DNA of 64,000 nt from Levilactobacillus namurensis (lineage in GTDB: Bacteria; Bacillota; Bacilli; Lactobacillales; Lactobacillaceae). Within the stretch, counting starts at the first letter, position 1. Each line of letters opens with the position of its first letter. Shown here one piece after another: positions 1 through 8,705 of the stretch. Under the pieces are notes generated by a model. The model was not told where the DNA came from and ran no database searches. It was given only the letters and a program-made list of their open reading frames with translations. The stretch lies in contig NZ_CP134159.1 of NCBI RefSeq assembly GCF_032197885.1, positions 1,178,001 to 1,242,000 on the forward strand. Direction: 5' to 3'. The position numbers and the translations under genes were made by a program.

Positions 1-24
1 GCCCCCCAGCGTTGGCTGGAGGGC
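1..24 (-). terminator. Probable terminator hairpin downstream of yfhO
   Basis: GC-rich inverted repeat (CCAGC pairing with GCTGG, extended by CCC/GGG around one mismatch, four-base loop) about 20 bp beyond the stop codon of the minus-strand yfhO gene. The expected minus-strand U-tract would lie outside the window, so the call rests on position and stem only. Confidence 0.45.
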
Positions 25-44
25 CCCTTCTTAGATCTGGTAGA

Positions 45-2711
45 TTAGCGGCGCCGGTGATGGTCGTTAGCGGGACGTGGCCGGTGACGGCGATGTTGTC
101 CCCACCAGACCACGCTGACCACTAACAAGGTCAGTGTGCTGATCAAGAGCCCCAGGTTCAGCATTGGCGGCCAATAACTGAGCTTGACATGGTTGGTCCC
201 TTTGCGTAACTTGACGGCGTTGAACATGCCTAAGGTCTTGTAAACCTTAGCGGAGTGACCGTTAACCGTGGCATGCCACCCGGCAGCGTACGGAATCGAC
301 GTGTTGAGCACTTGGTGAGCCGTGGTGGCGGTCACAGTACCGTCAAAGGACCGCTGACTATGCTGAGTCAGTTGCCAAGGGTGCTGCTGCAGCTGCGTGG
401 TCGCTTGCTTGAATTGTGCCGTCTGCAGCCGGTAAAGTGTGAAGTTCTCGAGCCATAATGAGCTCTTCTTGAGTTGAATGGTCAACTTGAGGGTCTTGCC
501 CTTCGCGTGATCGGCGACACTTACCAGAATAGTATTGCGGTAAGTCTTGTATTGATTTAGTGGCTGACCATTTAGAATGAAGGTGGCATTGTCGGGATTG
601 ACCGTTGAACCGAAGGTCAGGTAGTAAGCATCGTTAGTGGCAGGCTTGATGGTCAACGTGATGCTGGCCGGCTTCACCAGGTTCTTCTTTTGCAGAATGG
701 CGCCGGTGATTTTAGTCTGCTGGTTGATGTTTTGGAACGTGACCTGGTTGAAGTTTTCCACTTGATACAGGTGTTTATCCTGAGCATTACCAGTCAGGGC
801 CGCGACCCAATTGGCTTGGTATTGTGCTGGGTCGGCGGTGCCGTTCTTTAGCGTTAGAATCTGATCACTGGCCGCGTAGCCAATCGGTAACGCGTAAGGA
901 TTCTGGTAAGTCGTTGCCCAGTGGTCCTGACGAACCGGACGGTAGGACGCTAAGTCGGCCTTATTGGTACTGGCGGGAAGCATGTTGGACCCAGCCAACG
1001 CCCCCGATAATTGCTTTTGTTGGAAGTAGTACTTCATGTTCAGCAAGGAGTCCGTGACTAAGGTTCCGTTACTGTATTCCACGAACCCGTCACCATCAGG
1101 ACTCCCAATGTGTCCCATGAATGTTGGTGTGGCTTTGGGCAGTGCCGAAGAGAAGACGGAGCCGCCGTTAAAGCCGGTCTGGAAGGCGTCCCCTTTGGTG
1201 CGCAGGAAGGTCTTTCCCATCCGGTAGAAGCCTTGATCGTGGGCTTGGGTCTTATCTACCAAGCGTTGCAATTCGTTGGTGTAGTTGGCATACTCCGATT
1301 GGGAAACGTAGCTGATATTGTTCAGGGATAAGAAGGCGTTGGCGGTGACTTCAGTGACTCCGACCACGAATAACATCAGGGGATAGAGCCAGTGTTTACG
1401 AATCGGCAATGCGTAGATCAGTAAGGCTAAGACCACGAAGAGTGCGCCTAACCAGAAGGCGTTACTGTGGAGGAAGGAAAACTTCTTGAGGTTTTCCCCC
1501 ACGTAGAAGCAACCGCCGGCAACGACCACCGTGACCAGAGCAATCGCAATCGGACCGGGTTGAAAATCAGCCGTCAAGGTTTGGGCGGCTAACCAGATCA
1601 GCCAGAACCCGACAATAAAGGAGAACCGGTAAGGGTACCAGACGGGAAATTGGCCCGCGTGCCAGAGCAGGTCCAGGGGTTGTACACACAATGACGCTGC
1701 CAGAAAGAGCGTGATGATTCCGGCGGTGAGGCGACTACGTAGGGTTTGCCGACGATCCACCAAGAAAAAGAGTGCTCCTAAAACGGCGATTGCCCCGACA
1801 AAGAGGTTGGCCGTTCCACTCGGCATCTGGTCGAAGTTAAACGTGCCCATGAAGAACTTGGCCAGCATCTTGGGTGGGAAGAATTCAAACTTCCACTTGA
1901 ACGACGTCACCGTGTATTGGGCCTTACTCTGGGTCAAGGACCACCAGGTTGGGAGTAGGACCACTGCGGCCAATAGCCCGCTAGTCAACGAGCCTAGGGC
2001 GAAACGGCCAGCTTGTAAGGCCAACGTTCGCCAGGAGGCAAAGTGCGTTACGGCAATCCAAATGAACGCTAAAATCATGAATAGGCAAATCATGTAAGCC
2101 ATGTAGTAATTGACGATTAGCATCAGTGTCAGCCAGATTAAGTAGGCGCGCCAGTGGTTGGTCACGACTAGGCGGTAGAGACCGTAGAAAATCAGCGGTA
2201 AGAAGAACAGCGCGTCTAGCCACATGATATTTAGCTGGTTGGCGATGGTCCACCCCATCATGGCGTAGGCTGTCGATAAGGTGATGGCCACGAAACCACG
2301 TTGTGGGGTGAGCTTCAGAAGAAGCCAGGCAAAGCTTAATCCCGCAAAGCCGTATTTTAAAACGGTCAGCAGAAAAATACCGCTGGAAAGTGACGTTCCA
2401 GGAAAGAAGAAGAGCAACCAATTCAGCGGACTAAGGAGGTAGTAAGCCCAGTTACCGACCATCTCGCCTCCTAGACCGTTACTGAAGGAATAGAAGATGG
2501 CACTGGGGTCGTGCAGAATTGTGCGCCGTAGGTAGGCGAAAAAGTCGATATACTGCTGACCTAAATCGACGGTCAGTAAACTACTGGTACCGAAGGGAGC
2601 CATGTGACGGTAGGCAAAATACGCCGTCATGATTATTAAAGGCGTCAGGAATGCCCCGAGAAGCGTCCATTGACGTTGCGTCAGCGTTTTACGCCGTTGC
2701 TTTGCTTGCAA
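45..2711 (-). CDS. yfhO: YfhO family polytopic membrane protein
   Basis: Large integral membrane protein of 888 residues. The N-terminal half (about residues 15-460) is a series of hydrophobic segments separated by short loops, followed by a long polar, probably extracytoplasmic region (about 470-850) and a last membrane segment near 855-875 with an Arg/His-rich cytoplasmic tail. This is the arrangement of the YfhO family, GT-C-like proteins linked in Bacillus and Listeria to glycosylation of lipoteichoic or wall teichoic acid; that role is inferred from the family. The start is TTG, preceded on the minus strand by a GAGGTGG ribosome-binding site. It stands alone, divergent from pbp2b. The glycan and acceptor cannot be predicted. 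Confidence 0.85.
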   Translation of the reverse strand: MQAKQRRKTLTQRQWTLLGAFLTPLIIMTAYFAYRHMAPFGTSSLLTVDLGQQYIDFFAYLRRTILHDPSAIFYSFSNGLGGEMVGNWAYYLLSPLNWLLFFFPGTSLSSGIFLLTVLKYGFAGLSFAWLLLKLTPQRGFVAITLSTAYAMMGWTIANQLNIMWLDALFFLPLIFYGLYRLVVTNHWRAYLIWLTLMLIVNYYMAYMICLFMILAFIWIAVTHFASWRTLALQAGRFALGSLTSGLLAAVVLLPTWWSLTQSKAQYTVTSFKWKFEFFPPKMLAKFFMGTFNFDQMPSGTANLFVGAIAVLGALFFLVDRRQTLRSRLTAGIITLFLAASLCVQPLDLLWHAGQFPVWYPYRFSFIVGFWLIWLAAQTLTADFQPGPIAIALVTVVVAGGCFYVGENLKKFSFLHSNAFWLGALFVVLALLIYALPIRKHWLYPLMLFVVGVTEVTANAFLSLNNISYVSQSEYANYTNELQRLVDKTQAHDQGFYRMGKTFLRTKGDAFQTGFNGGSVFSSALPKATPTFMGHIGSPDGDGFVEYSNGTLVTDSLLNMKYYFQQKQLSGALAGSNMLPASTNKADLASYRPVRQDHWATTYQNPYALPIGYAASDQILTLKNGTADPAQYQANWVAALTGNAQDKHLYQVENFNQVTFQNINQQTKITGAILQKKNLVKPASITLTIKPATNDAYYLTFGSTVNPDNATFILNGQPLNQYKTYRNTILVSVADHAKGKTLKLTIQLKKSSLWLENFTLYRLQTAQFKQATTQLQQHPWQLTQHSQRSFDGTVTATTAHQVLNTSIPYAAGWHATVNGHSAKVYKTLGMFNAVKLRKGTNHVKLSYWPPMLNLGLLISTLTLLVVSVVWWGQHRRHRPRPANDHHRRR

Positions 2712-2879
2712 AAGAAAGCCACCTCAATCTTTAGAAATTATAAAAGGTTCTTGGGGAACCTGTACTTTTTGCTTTCAACTACCTAGAATAGCATAGAATC
2801 ATTAAATTTCGATAGCGGGATAGTGGAGTGAGGCGAAGTTTGGTAAAATAGTAGCAGTACAGTAAGGAGCAGAGCTGTT
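2712..2879. promoter_or_regulatory. Divergent yfhO / pbp2b intergenic region
   Basis: 168 bp between two divergent genes. For pbp2b an extended -10 element (TG-N-TAAAAT at 2841-2849) lies about 30 bp before the GTG start and is followed by a TAAGGAG ribosome-binding site; no good -35 hexamer is seen. No clear promoter for yfhO was identified. Confidence 0.4.
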
Positions 2880-4991
2880 GTGAAGAATTTTTATAATCGT
2901 ATGAGTAACCGAAATTCGCGATCGAGCGGTCCTCAAAAATCGTCGATCCCGTTTCGGTTAAACTTTCTTTTCATTATTGTTGCCCTGTTATTTGCAGCGC
3001 TGATTGGACAATTGGCTTACTTGCAAGTAATGTACGGTGCGCAATTCAAGGCCCAGGTGAACCAGACCGATACCACCATTGAAACGACCAATGTTCAACG
3101 GGGGATGATCTATGATTCCAACGGGAAGGTTCTGGTGGGGAACCGAGCGCACCAAGCGATTGCCTATACCAAGGGCGTGAACGTTCTGTCGACGGACATG
3201 TACAGTATCGCCAATAAGTTAGGTAAGTATTTGACGGTGCCAACGGATACGTTGACCCCGCGTCAATCGATTGACTACTACTTGGCCGATACCAAGCGGC
3301 TAGCAGCGGTGGAAAAGCAGATTCCGAAGATCAGTCAATATTCTGAAACGGAACGTTATAACAAAGCCATGACGTATTTGGAAAATGACGATGACTTTAA
3401 GTTGACCGCGACGCAGAAGAACGCGGCTGAAATTTTTGCCAAGATGAGCGGGGCATATGCCTTGTCGACCACGTACATCAAGGATTCGGACGTGTCGAGT
3501 ACGGAAATCGCTGAGATTGGTGAACACCTCTCTGAAATGCCGGGAATCAAGGTCAGCACCAGTTGGTCCCGGAGCTACCCGAACGGTGAATCGATTAAGT
3601 CGATCATTGGGACGGTCTCGTCGGAAAAGACCGGGTTACCTAGTGACCAGATCAACGAATTACTGGCGCAAGGTTACTCCCGAAACGATAGTGTGGGTCA
3701 ATCATACTTGGAACAAGAGTACGAGTCTGTCTTGCGTGGGACCAAAGCACAGAAGCAAGTGGAAGTCGCTGGGAACAACAAGATTACCAAGGAAGTTGAA
3801 AAGTATGGCGGTCAAAAAGGGGACAACCTTCAGTTGACCATCAATTCGACTTTCCAGACTAAGCTACAGAAGTTGGTTCGTTCGGCTGAATCCGGCGCCG
3901 GTGGCTATTCAACGGGGACCTACGCTGTCGTGATGAACCCCAACACTGGGGGAATCATTGGGATCGCCGGGGTTGACCGTAATCCTTCGACGGGTAAGAT
4001 GACCGACAATGCTCTAGGGACCATCAACAGTGATATCGTGATGGGGTCCGTTGTGAAGGGCGCCATGGTCTCGGGGGCGTTGATGGACAAAGTCATTACG
4101 CCGGAGAATAACACCTTAACGGATAAGGTGATCAACACTGGTGGGGTCAAGAAGTCGTCTTGGTTCAACCACAGTGGAAATGCGAACATCGCCGTCAACG
4201 CGTCCACGGCCTTGGAAGTGTCCTCTAACTCCTATATGATGCAATTGGCCATGAAGGAAGCTAAGTTCAACTATGTACCGGGTGGGGCACTGAACATGAG
4301 TACCGACGCCTTCAGCATTGAACGGGGCTACTTTAACCAATTTGGGTTAGGGGTTAAGACGGGAATCGATCTGCCTGGTGAAAGTAGCGGGTTGCAAGGG
4401 AGCAGTACGAAGACTGATATTGGGAGTGCTTTGGACTTGTCCTTTGGGAACTACGATGCGTACACCACCATGCAGGTGGCCCAGTATATGTCAACGGTGG
4501 CTAACGGAGGAACACGAATCGCGCCACACGTGGTTCAAGCGATTCGCGGGACCACGTCTAGTGGGAAGCTAGGAACGGTCAAATCGACCGTAACGCCGAA
4601 GATTCTGAACACCATTGATATGACGGAAGCCGAGAAAAAGCTGGTCAAGGAAGGTCTCTATGACGTGGTTCATGGGACCAACACTTACAAGACTGGGGCG
4701 GAACTGGCCTCAATCTCACCAGGAATCTCGGCAAAGACGGGGACGGCCGAAACCTTCTATAAGGGTCATTCAACGGTTACGCTGAGTCTGGCGTCTTACG
4801 CGCCATCCAATGATCCGCAAGTCGTTGTCGCCTTGGCTATGCCGAACTTGAGTACCAGTGATGAAGATAATAACATGAAGTTAGCTAAGCAGATCTATGC
4901 AGCTTACTGGAAGACGGTTCAGTCGACCTCTACGTTGGATAATCCGACCAAGGCGACTAAGTCTGGTGCCGCACAAAATACGGCGGGATAA
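2880..4991 (+). CDS. pbp2b: Class B penicillin-binding protein 2B (cell division transpeptidase)
   Basis: 703-residue bitopic transpeptidase that cross-links septal or peripheral peptidoglycan outside the membrane. A short basic cytoplasmic N-terminus is followed by one membrane anchor (about residues 28-50), a PBP-dimer domain (about 70-310) and a transpeptidase domain. All three catalytic motifs are visible: SVVK (about 389, the acylated Ser), SSN (about 447) and KTG (about 617). No PASTA repeats follow; the tail is short and rich in Thr, Ser and Ala. GTG start behind TAAGGAG. Unlike the usual placement in the dcw cluster, it lies between yfhO and rpmG, which fits the second class B PBP of lactobacilli. 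Confidence 0.9.
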   Translation: MKNFYNRMSNRNSRSSGPQKSSIPFRLNFLFIIVALLFAALIGQLAYLQVMYGAQFKAQVNQTDTTIETTNVQRGMIYDSNGKVLVGNRAHQAIAYTKGVNVLSTDMYSIANKLGKYLTVPTDTLTPRQSIDYYLADTKRLAAVEKQIPKISQYSETERYNKAMTYLENDDDFKLTATQKNAAEIFAKMSGAYALSTTYIKDSDVSSTEIAEIGEHLSEMPGIKVSTSWSRSYPNGESIKSIIGTVSSEKTGLPSDQINELLAQGYSRNDSVGQSYLEQEYESVLRGTKAQKQVEVAGNNKITKEVEKYGGQKGDNLQLTINSTFQTKLQKLVRSAESGAGGYSTGTYAVVMNPNTGGIIGIAGVDRNPSTGKMTDNALGTINSDIVMGSVVKGAMVSGALMDKVITPENNTLTDKVINTGGVKKSSWFNHSGNANIAVNASTALEVSSNSYMMQLAMKEAKFNYVPGGALNMSTDAFSIERGYFNQFGLGVKTGIDLPGESSGLQGSSTKTDIGSALDLSFGNYDAYTTMQVAQYMSTVANGGTRIAPHVVQAIRGTTSSGKLGTVKSTVTPKILNTIDMTEAEKKLVKEGLYDVVHGTNTYKTGAELASISPGISAKTGTAETFYKGHSTVTLSLASYAPSNDPQVVVALAMPNLSTSDEDNNMKLAKQIYAAYWKTVQSTSTLDNPTKATKSGAAQNTAG

Positions 4992-5117
4992 AAGACCTGT
5001 AAAGTATTTTTCCTTAACATATTTGGAATAAGACTGGTAAATGTTGCCGATTAATGGTAATATATTACGAGTTAAGGCTCTAGCCTGTAATTCTGAACAA
5101 GTTGGGAGGTTACCCAC

Positions 5118-5267
5118 ATGCGTGTCCACATCACTTTGGAATGTACGGAATGCCACGAACGCAATTACTTATCCAGCAAGAACCGGCGTAATAACCCGGA
5201 CCGGGTTGAATTCAAGAAATACTGCCCGCGCGAACGGAAAGTAACGTTGCATCGTGAAACTAAGTAA
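5118..5267 (+). CDS. rpmG: 50S ribosomal protein L33
   Basis: 49 residues, opening [17 protein letters not shown] and closing TLHRETK, the typical L33 ends. It binds 23S rRNA near the E site. Zn-binding L33 has four cysteines; here the first pair (C9, C12) and one Cys near residue 39 are present, while the fourth position is Arg in a YCPRER context, so zinc binding may be lost or incomplete. ATG preceded by GGGAGGT. A terminator follows directly. Confidence 0.95.
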   Translation: MRVHITLECTECHERNYLSSKNRRNNPDRVEFKKYCPRERKVTLHRETK

Positions 5268-5268
5268 A

Positions 5269-5298
5269 GGGTACGGGCGAAAGCCCGCACCTTTTTTT
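5269..5298 (+). terminator. Rho-independent terminator after rpmG
   Basis: Stem GGGTACGGGC / GCCCGCACC with a GAAA loop, followed by seven T. Starts 1 bp after the rpmG stop. Confidence 0.85.
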
Positions 5299-5391
5299 GT
5301 GGTTTCAGACAGTCCAGCGCGTCATGCTGGCAAATTATTTTTGAAATGGCAAGCACTATTATAAAATAGGTCTCAAGGAGGTCCAGTGGTC

Positions 5392-5943
5392 ATGGACAAA
5401 GCGACACTACGACAACAAACGATTCAGGCGTTGGCCAGTATGCCGGCGGATCAGAAACAAGCAGCTAGTCAGCAACTTTATCATGCACTACAGGCTTTGC
5501 CGCAGTGGCAGGCTGCTCGAACCATTGCAACGACGCTAAGCAGTTCCTTGGAACTGGCGACGCAGCCCATTATCGCGGCCGCTCGAGCGGCGGGCAAGAC
5601 CGTGGCCGTCCCACAGACGCTACCTAAGCGTCAGATGGCGTTTCGTGAGCTGACGGACCAGACGACGCTAATAACCACTAAATTTGGCTTGACAGAGCCT
5701 CAGGACGGACGGATTATTGAGCCGGCGGCCTTTGACTTAATTGTGGTCCCCGGTCTAAAGTTCGCGACCGGTGGCGAGCGATTAGGATTTGGCGGTGGCT
5801 ATTATGACCGTTATTTACCGTGGACCCAAGGCTTTAAGGTGGCCTTGGCATTACCGGCACAACAAGCTGAACAGCCTAGCTGGCCGGTAGAAGATTTTGA
5901 CGTTTTGTTGGATGCCGTCTTAACGGCACATGGAGAAAAATAA
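5392..5943 (+). CDS. yqgN: 5-formyltetrahydrofolate cyclo-ligase
   Basis: ATP-dependent conversion of 5-formyl-THF to 5,10-methenyl-THF in the cytosolic one-carbon pool. The C-terminal signature GFGGGYYDRYL is present and the length (about 183 aa) is normal. A GTG lies two codons upstream (5386), but only 3 bp from the AAGGAGGT ribosome-binding site; the ATG at 5392 is 9 bp away and is preferred. First gene of a yqgN-gluP-yqgQ-glcK run in the same order as in Bacillus subtilis. The stop overlaps the beginning of the gluP reading frame. Confidence 0.92.
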   Translation: MDKATLRQQTIQALASMPADQKQAASQQLYHALQALPQWQAARTIATTLSSSLELATQPIIAAARAAGKTVAVPQTLPKRQMAFRELTDQTTLITTKFGLTEPQDGRIIEPAAFDLIVVPGLKFATGGERLGFGGGYYDRYLPWTQGFKVALALPAQQAEQPSWPVEDFDVLLDAVLTAHGEK

Positions 5944-6637
5944 AGGGGACTTTTGGGTGAACCACTTGCGATATCGCTTGCGACGGTTAGATCAGACGCC
6001 CTATGTGACGGTGGGGTTGATTGGCTTAATGGTGATCGTTTTCTTAGCGATGACCCTAGCTGGTGGCAGCACGAACGGGAGCGTTTTAATTGAGTTTGGG
6101 GCTAAGCTGAATCCGTTGATTCAGCAGGGACAGTGGTGGCGCTTAGTCACGCCGATTTTCCTTCATATTGGCTTCACGCACATTTTGATGAACATGATTA
6201 CGTTGTACTTTGTGGGGATGCAGTTGGAAGCAGCATTCGGTCATGGTCGGTACCTAGCTATCTTTTTGGTATCCGGTATCGGGGGGAACGTGGCGAGCTT
6301 CTGTTTTTCCGATAGTCTATCGGCCGGGGCTAGTACGGCAATCTTTGGCCTCTTTGGGGCCTTTATGATGTTGGGCGAGTCCTTCTGGCAGAATCCGGTG
6401 ATTCGGTCACTAGCACGGACCTTTTTGGCCTTTGTGGTGATGAATTTAGCTTTCGATGTCTTTACACCGGGAATTGATTTAGCTGGCCACATTGGCGGAT
6501 TGTTTGCTGGCTTTTTCGTGGCCTACTTAGTGGGCGTCCCAAGAATTGGTCGAGTTAGCGTAATTAAGCGGGTTATCGCTTCAATCGTATTAATTGGTGG
6601 ATTGGTCTGGTTGTATCTTCACGGAATGGCGCAATAG
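5930..6637 (+). CDS. gluP: Rhomboid family intramembrane serine protease
   Basis: 235-residue polytopic protease. The catalytic Ser is in GASTAIFG (about residue 135) and the His in the later helix motif AGHIGG (about 187); these form the rhomboid Ser-His dyad. The loop-1 WR motif is also seen (QWWRLVTPIFLHIG). In the usual GxSG motif the last Gly is Thr. Start is uncertain: the ATG at 5930 overlaps yqgN by 14 bp, while an in-frame GTG at 5957 has an AAAGGGGA ribosome-binding site 7 bp upstream and may be the true start. It precedes yqgQ and glcK as in Bacillus, where GluP was linked to division and glucose export. Confidence 0.9.
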   Translation: MEKNKGDFWVNHLRYRLRRLDQTPYVTVGLIGLMVIVFLAMTLAGGSTNGSVLIEFGAKLNPLIQQGQWWRLVTPIFLHIGFTHILMNMITLYFVGMQLEAAFGHGRYLAIFLVSGIGGNVASFCFSDSLSAGASTAIFGLFGAFMMLGESFWQNPVIRSLARTFLAFVVMNLAFDVFTPGIDLAGHIGGLFAGFFVAYLVGVPRIGRVSVIKRVIASIVLIGGLVWLYLHGMAQ

Positions 6638-6680
6638 TCAAGTAAAATGTCTCGTGCAATTTGATGGAGGTTGTGGCACA

Positions 6681-6911
6681 ATGAAAACGTTATATGATGT
6701 TCAGCAGCTACTTAAAAAATTCGGTATTTATGTATACGTCGGCAAGCGTATGTGGGACATTGAAGTGATGGCATTGGAGCTCAATCACCTGCGGCAAGCA
6801 AAGGTGGTTGATGAGGCAACCTTTGTCCAAGCAAAAGTGGTTCTCACACATGAACACCGTCTTGAGGAACAGCGGGCAAGAGATCAACACCAATCCATTG
6901 GAGGGATTTAG
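6681..6911 (+). CDS. yqgQ: YqgQ family small protein
   Basis: 76-residue cytosolic protein beginning MKTLYDVQQLLKKFG, with IYVGKR-like and DIEVMALEL motifs characteristic of the YqgQ family (a three-helix bundle suggested to bind nucleic acid; function unknown). Placed between gluP and glcK exactly as in Bacillus subtilis. ATG preceded by GGAGG. The stop is 4 bp before the glcK start, so the two are translated together. Confidence 0.85.
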   Translation: MKTLYDVQQLLKKFGIYVYVGKRMWDIEVMALELNHLRQAKVVDEATFVQAKVVLTHEHRLEEQRARDQHQSIGGI

Positions 6912-6915
6912 AGTT

Positions 6916-7887
6916 ATGGCACGTAATTTAATCGGAATTGATTTAGGTGGGACGACCACAAAAATGGCGTTTATTTCGGTTGACGGGGAGATCCTGACGA
7001 AGTGGAGTATTCCGACGGATACAAGTGATGATGGTAAGCACATTGTTCCGAATATCATTAAATCAGTCAGTGCACACATTACCAGTTCTGAATTCAGCAA
7101 GGCTGACTTCTTGGGAATTGGAATGGGTGTTCCTGGTCCCATCGACATTGAAAATGGAATCGTTCTCTTTGCCGTTAACTTGGGCTGGAAGCAACGGCAA
7201 CAAGTTCGGGATCAGATTCAAGAAGCCTTGGGGCTCCCGTTTGTGTTGGACAACGACGCCAACGTGGCTTCACTAGGTGAGTACTGGAAAGGCGCCGGTG
7301 AAAAGGATGAAGACGTGGTCTTTGTAACGCTCGGAACCGGTGTCGGCGGTGGGGTCATCGCTGGTGGTCGGCTCCTGCACGGTGTCAACGGTGGTGCCGG
7401 TGAGCTGGGGCACGTAACGGTTCAACCGAACGGTTACCTGTGTAATTGTGGTAAGCGCGGTTGCCTCGAGCAATATGCTTCTGCGACGGGGGTCGTGCAC
7501 GTGGCCGCTGATATGGCTAAAGACTTCTTGGGCACTTCTCGGTTGAAAGAAATGGAAGACAATCAAGAGAATGTAACCTCCAAGATGATCTTCTATCTGG
7601 CAGATAACGGCGACATCTTAGCGAACCAAGTGGTCGACCGAGTGACCTTTTACTTGGGGTTGGCTTTAGCCAACGTGGCCAACATCTTGAATCCCGCCAA
7701 CATCATCATTGGTGGTGGGGTCTCCAACGCCGGGAACACGTTGTTACAACCAACGACGCGGTACTTCCAAGAAAATGCCTTCCCAGCTGTTCGGGACTCA
7801 ACCAAGTTGCGGTTAGCCCAATTAGGGAATGACGCAGGCGTTATCGGGGCTGCATCGTTAGCTTTGCGGTTCCAAAAAACTAATTAA
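6916..7887 (+). CDS. glcK: ROK family glucokinase
   Basis: 323-residue cytosolic kinase, glucose + ATP to glucose-6-phosphate. The N-terminal phosphate loop is IGIDLGGTTTK; the ROK zinc motif CNCGKRGCLEQ (with the preceding GHxxV His) is complete. No N-terminal winged helix is present, so it is an enzyme and not a ROK repressor. The ATG at 6916 follows GGAGGG and gives the standard N-terminus; a longer in-frame extension into yqgQ is not credible. Confidence 0.95.
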   Translation: MARNLIGIDLGGTTTKMAFISVDGEILTKWSIPTDTSDDGKHIVPNIIKSVSAHITSSEFSKADFLGIGMGVPGPIDIENGIVLFAVNLGWKQRQQVRDQIQEALGLPFVLDNDANVASLGEYWKGAGEKDEDVVFVTLGTGVGGGVIAGGRLLHGVNGGAGELGHVTVQPNGYLCNCGKRGCLEQYASATGVVHVAADMAKDFLGTSRLKEMEDNQENVTSKMIFYLADNGDILANQVVDRVTFYLGLALANVANILNPANIIIGGGVSNAGNTLLQPTTRYFQENAFPAVRDSTKLRLAQLGNDAGVIGAASLALRFQKTN

Positions 7888-7926
7888 TTAATATTGGCGT
7901 AAGCCATCAGGAAGGACGATTTTGTT

Positions 7927-8340
7927 TTGGTAATTGGTGCAATTTCCGGATTAGCTGTTTCTTGGATCATTTTGATCCTCCTCTTAGTCGTATGGGGCGG
8001 TTGGCAGCTGATTACGGTCATCCGGCGCAACCAGGTTTCCACACTACTCGATGAACAGGCGTTTCAGGCAGGTATCCGGAAGGCTCAGGTCGTGGATTTG
8101 CGGGAGAAGAAGGATTTTGATGCGGGGCACATTTTAGGCGCCCGGAACATCCCTTATTCAACGTTTAAGGCTTACCACACTGAGTTACGCTCCGATCTGC
8201 CGGTCTACTTGTACGATCAGGGAAAGGCTTTGAGTACCCGAGCAGCATTGCTGCTGGCGAAAGAAGACTATGACCAGATCTTTATCTTGAAGTCTGGTTA
8301 TGCCCGTTGGCAAGGAAAAACAAAAAAGACGAAATATTAA
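7927..8340 (+). CDS. Membrane-anchored rhodanese-like protein without catalytic cysteine
   Basis: 137 residues: one N-terminal membrane segment (about 5-27) and a cytosolic rhodanese fold (about 40-135), with the family features DLREKKDFDAGHILGARNIP and SGYARWQG. In active rhodaneses the loop reads YC-x-x-G; here the aligned residues are YDQG, with Asp (about residue 97) in place of the sulfur-carrying Cys. Sulfurtransferase activity is therefore unlikely; a binding or scaffold role is inferred. TTG start about 11 bp from AGGAAGG. Last gene before a strong terminator. Confidence 0.8.
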   Translation: MVIGAISGLAVSWIILILLLVVWGGWQLITVIRRNQVSTLLDEQAFQAGIRKAQVVDLREKKDFDAGHILGARNIPYSTFKAYHTELRSDLPVYLYDQGKALSTRAALLLAKEDYDQIFILKSGYARWQGKTKKTKY

Positions 8341-8341
8341 A

Positions 8342-8377
8342 AAAACTGTCATTACCCGGTCGGTAATGACAGTTTTT
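8342..8377. terminator. Bidirectional terminator
   Basis: Perfect 15-bp stem (AAAACTGTCATTACC / GGTAATGACAGTTTT) with a five-base loop, A-tract on one side and T-tract on the other. It ends the rhodanese operon and the minus-strand DUF3042-type gene. Confidence 0.9.
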
Positions 8378-8385
8378 TGATTTGG

Positions 8386-8562
8386 TTAAACGTGGTGTGC
8401 CGAATGGCTCTTCCGGTTTGCCCGTTTGCGGTTTTCCTCGAAGCGTTCTTCCTGTTCTTCAATGGGTTGAACGACCTTTTTCTTGAAGGAGAAGACGGCA
8501 CCAGCGACCGCGCTGGCAGTGGCGACGACACCGAATAAGAATCCTTTTGTGAAATGCTTCAT
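8386..8562 (-). CDS. DUF3042-type small membrane-associated protein
   Basis: 58 residues: MKHFTKGFLFG, then a hydrophobic Ala/Val/Gly-rich segment (about 8-27) and a highly charged tail with EEQEERFEENRKRANRK. This matches the short lactobacillus DUF3042 family in size and pattern; its function is unknown. The ATG at 8562 is chosen over an upstream in-frame ATG because AAAGGGG lies at the right distance before it. Monocistronic, converging with the rhodanese gene. Confidence 0.7.
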   Translation of the reverse strand: MKHFTKGFLFGVVATASAVAGAVFSFKKKVVQPIEEQEERFEENRKRANRKSHSAHHV

Positions 8563-8705
8563 CGTAAATGGCCCCTTTCGCTGGAAATTCATTTATCCGC
8601 TTCCATTATGCAAGTTTATTCGGCAAATAGCTAGTGATTTACCTTTTGGTTGGTCAGAAGAGTATGGTACGCTAAGGATAACTTAATTCAGAAGGGGTCC
8701 GAAAG

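Noticed and set aside
824..2097. Several plus-strand ORFs inside yfhO
   Set aside because: They lie antisense to a complete membrane-protein gene, have no ribosome-binding site and show no protein-like composition.
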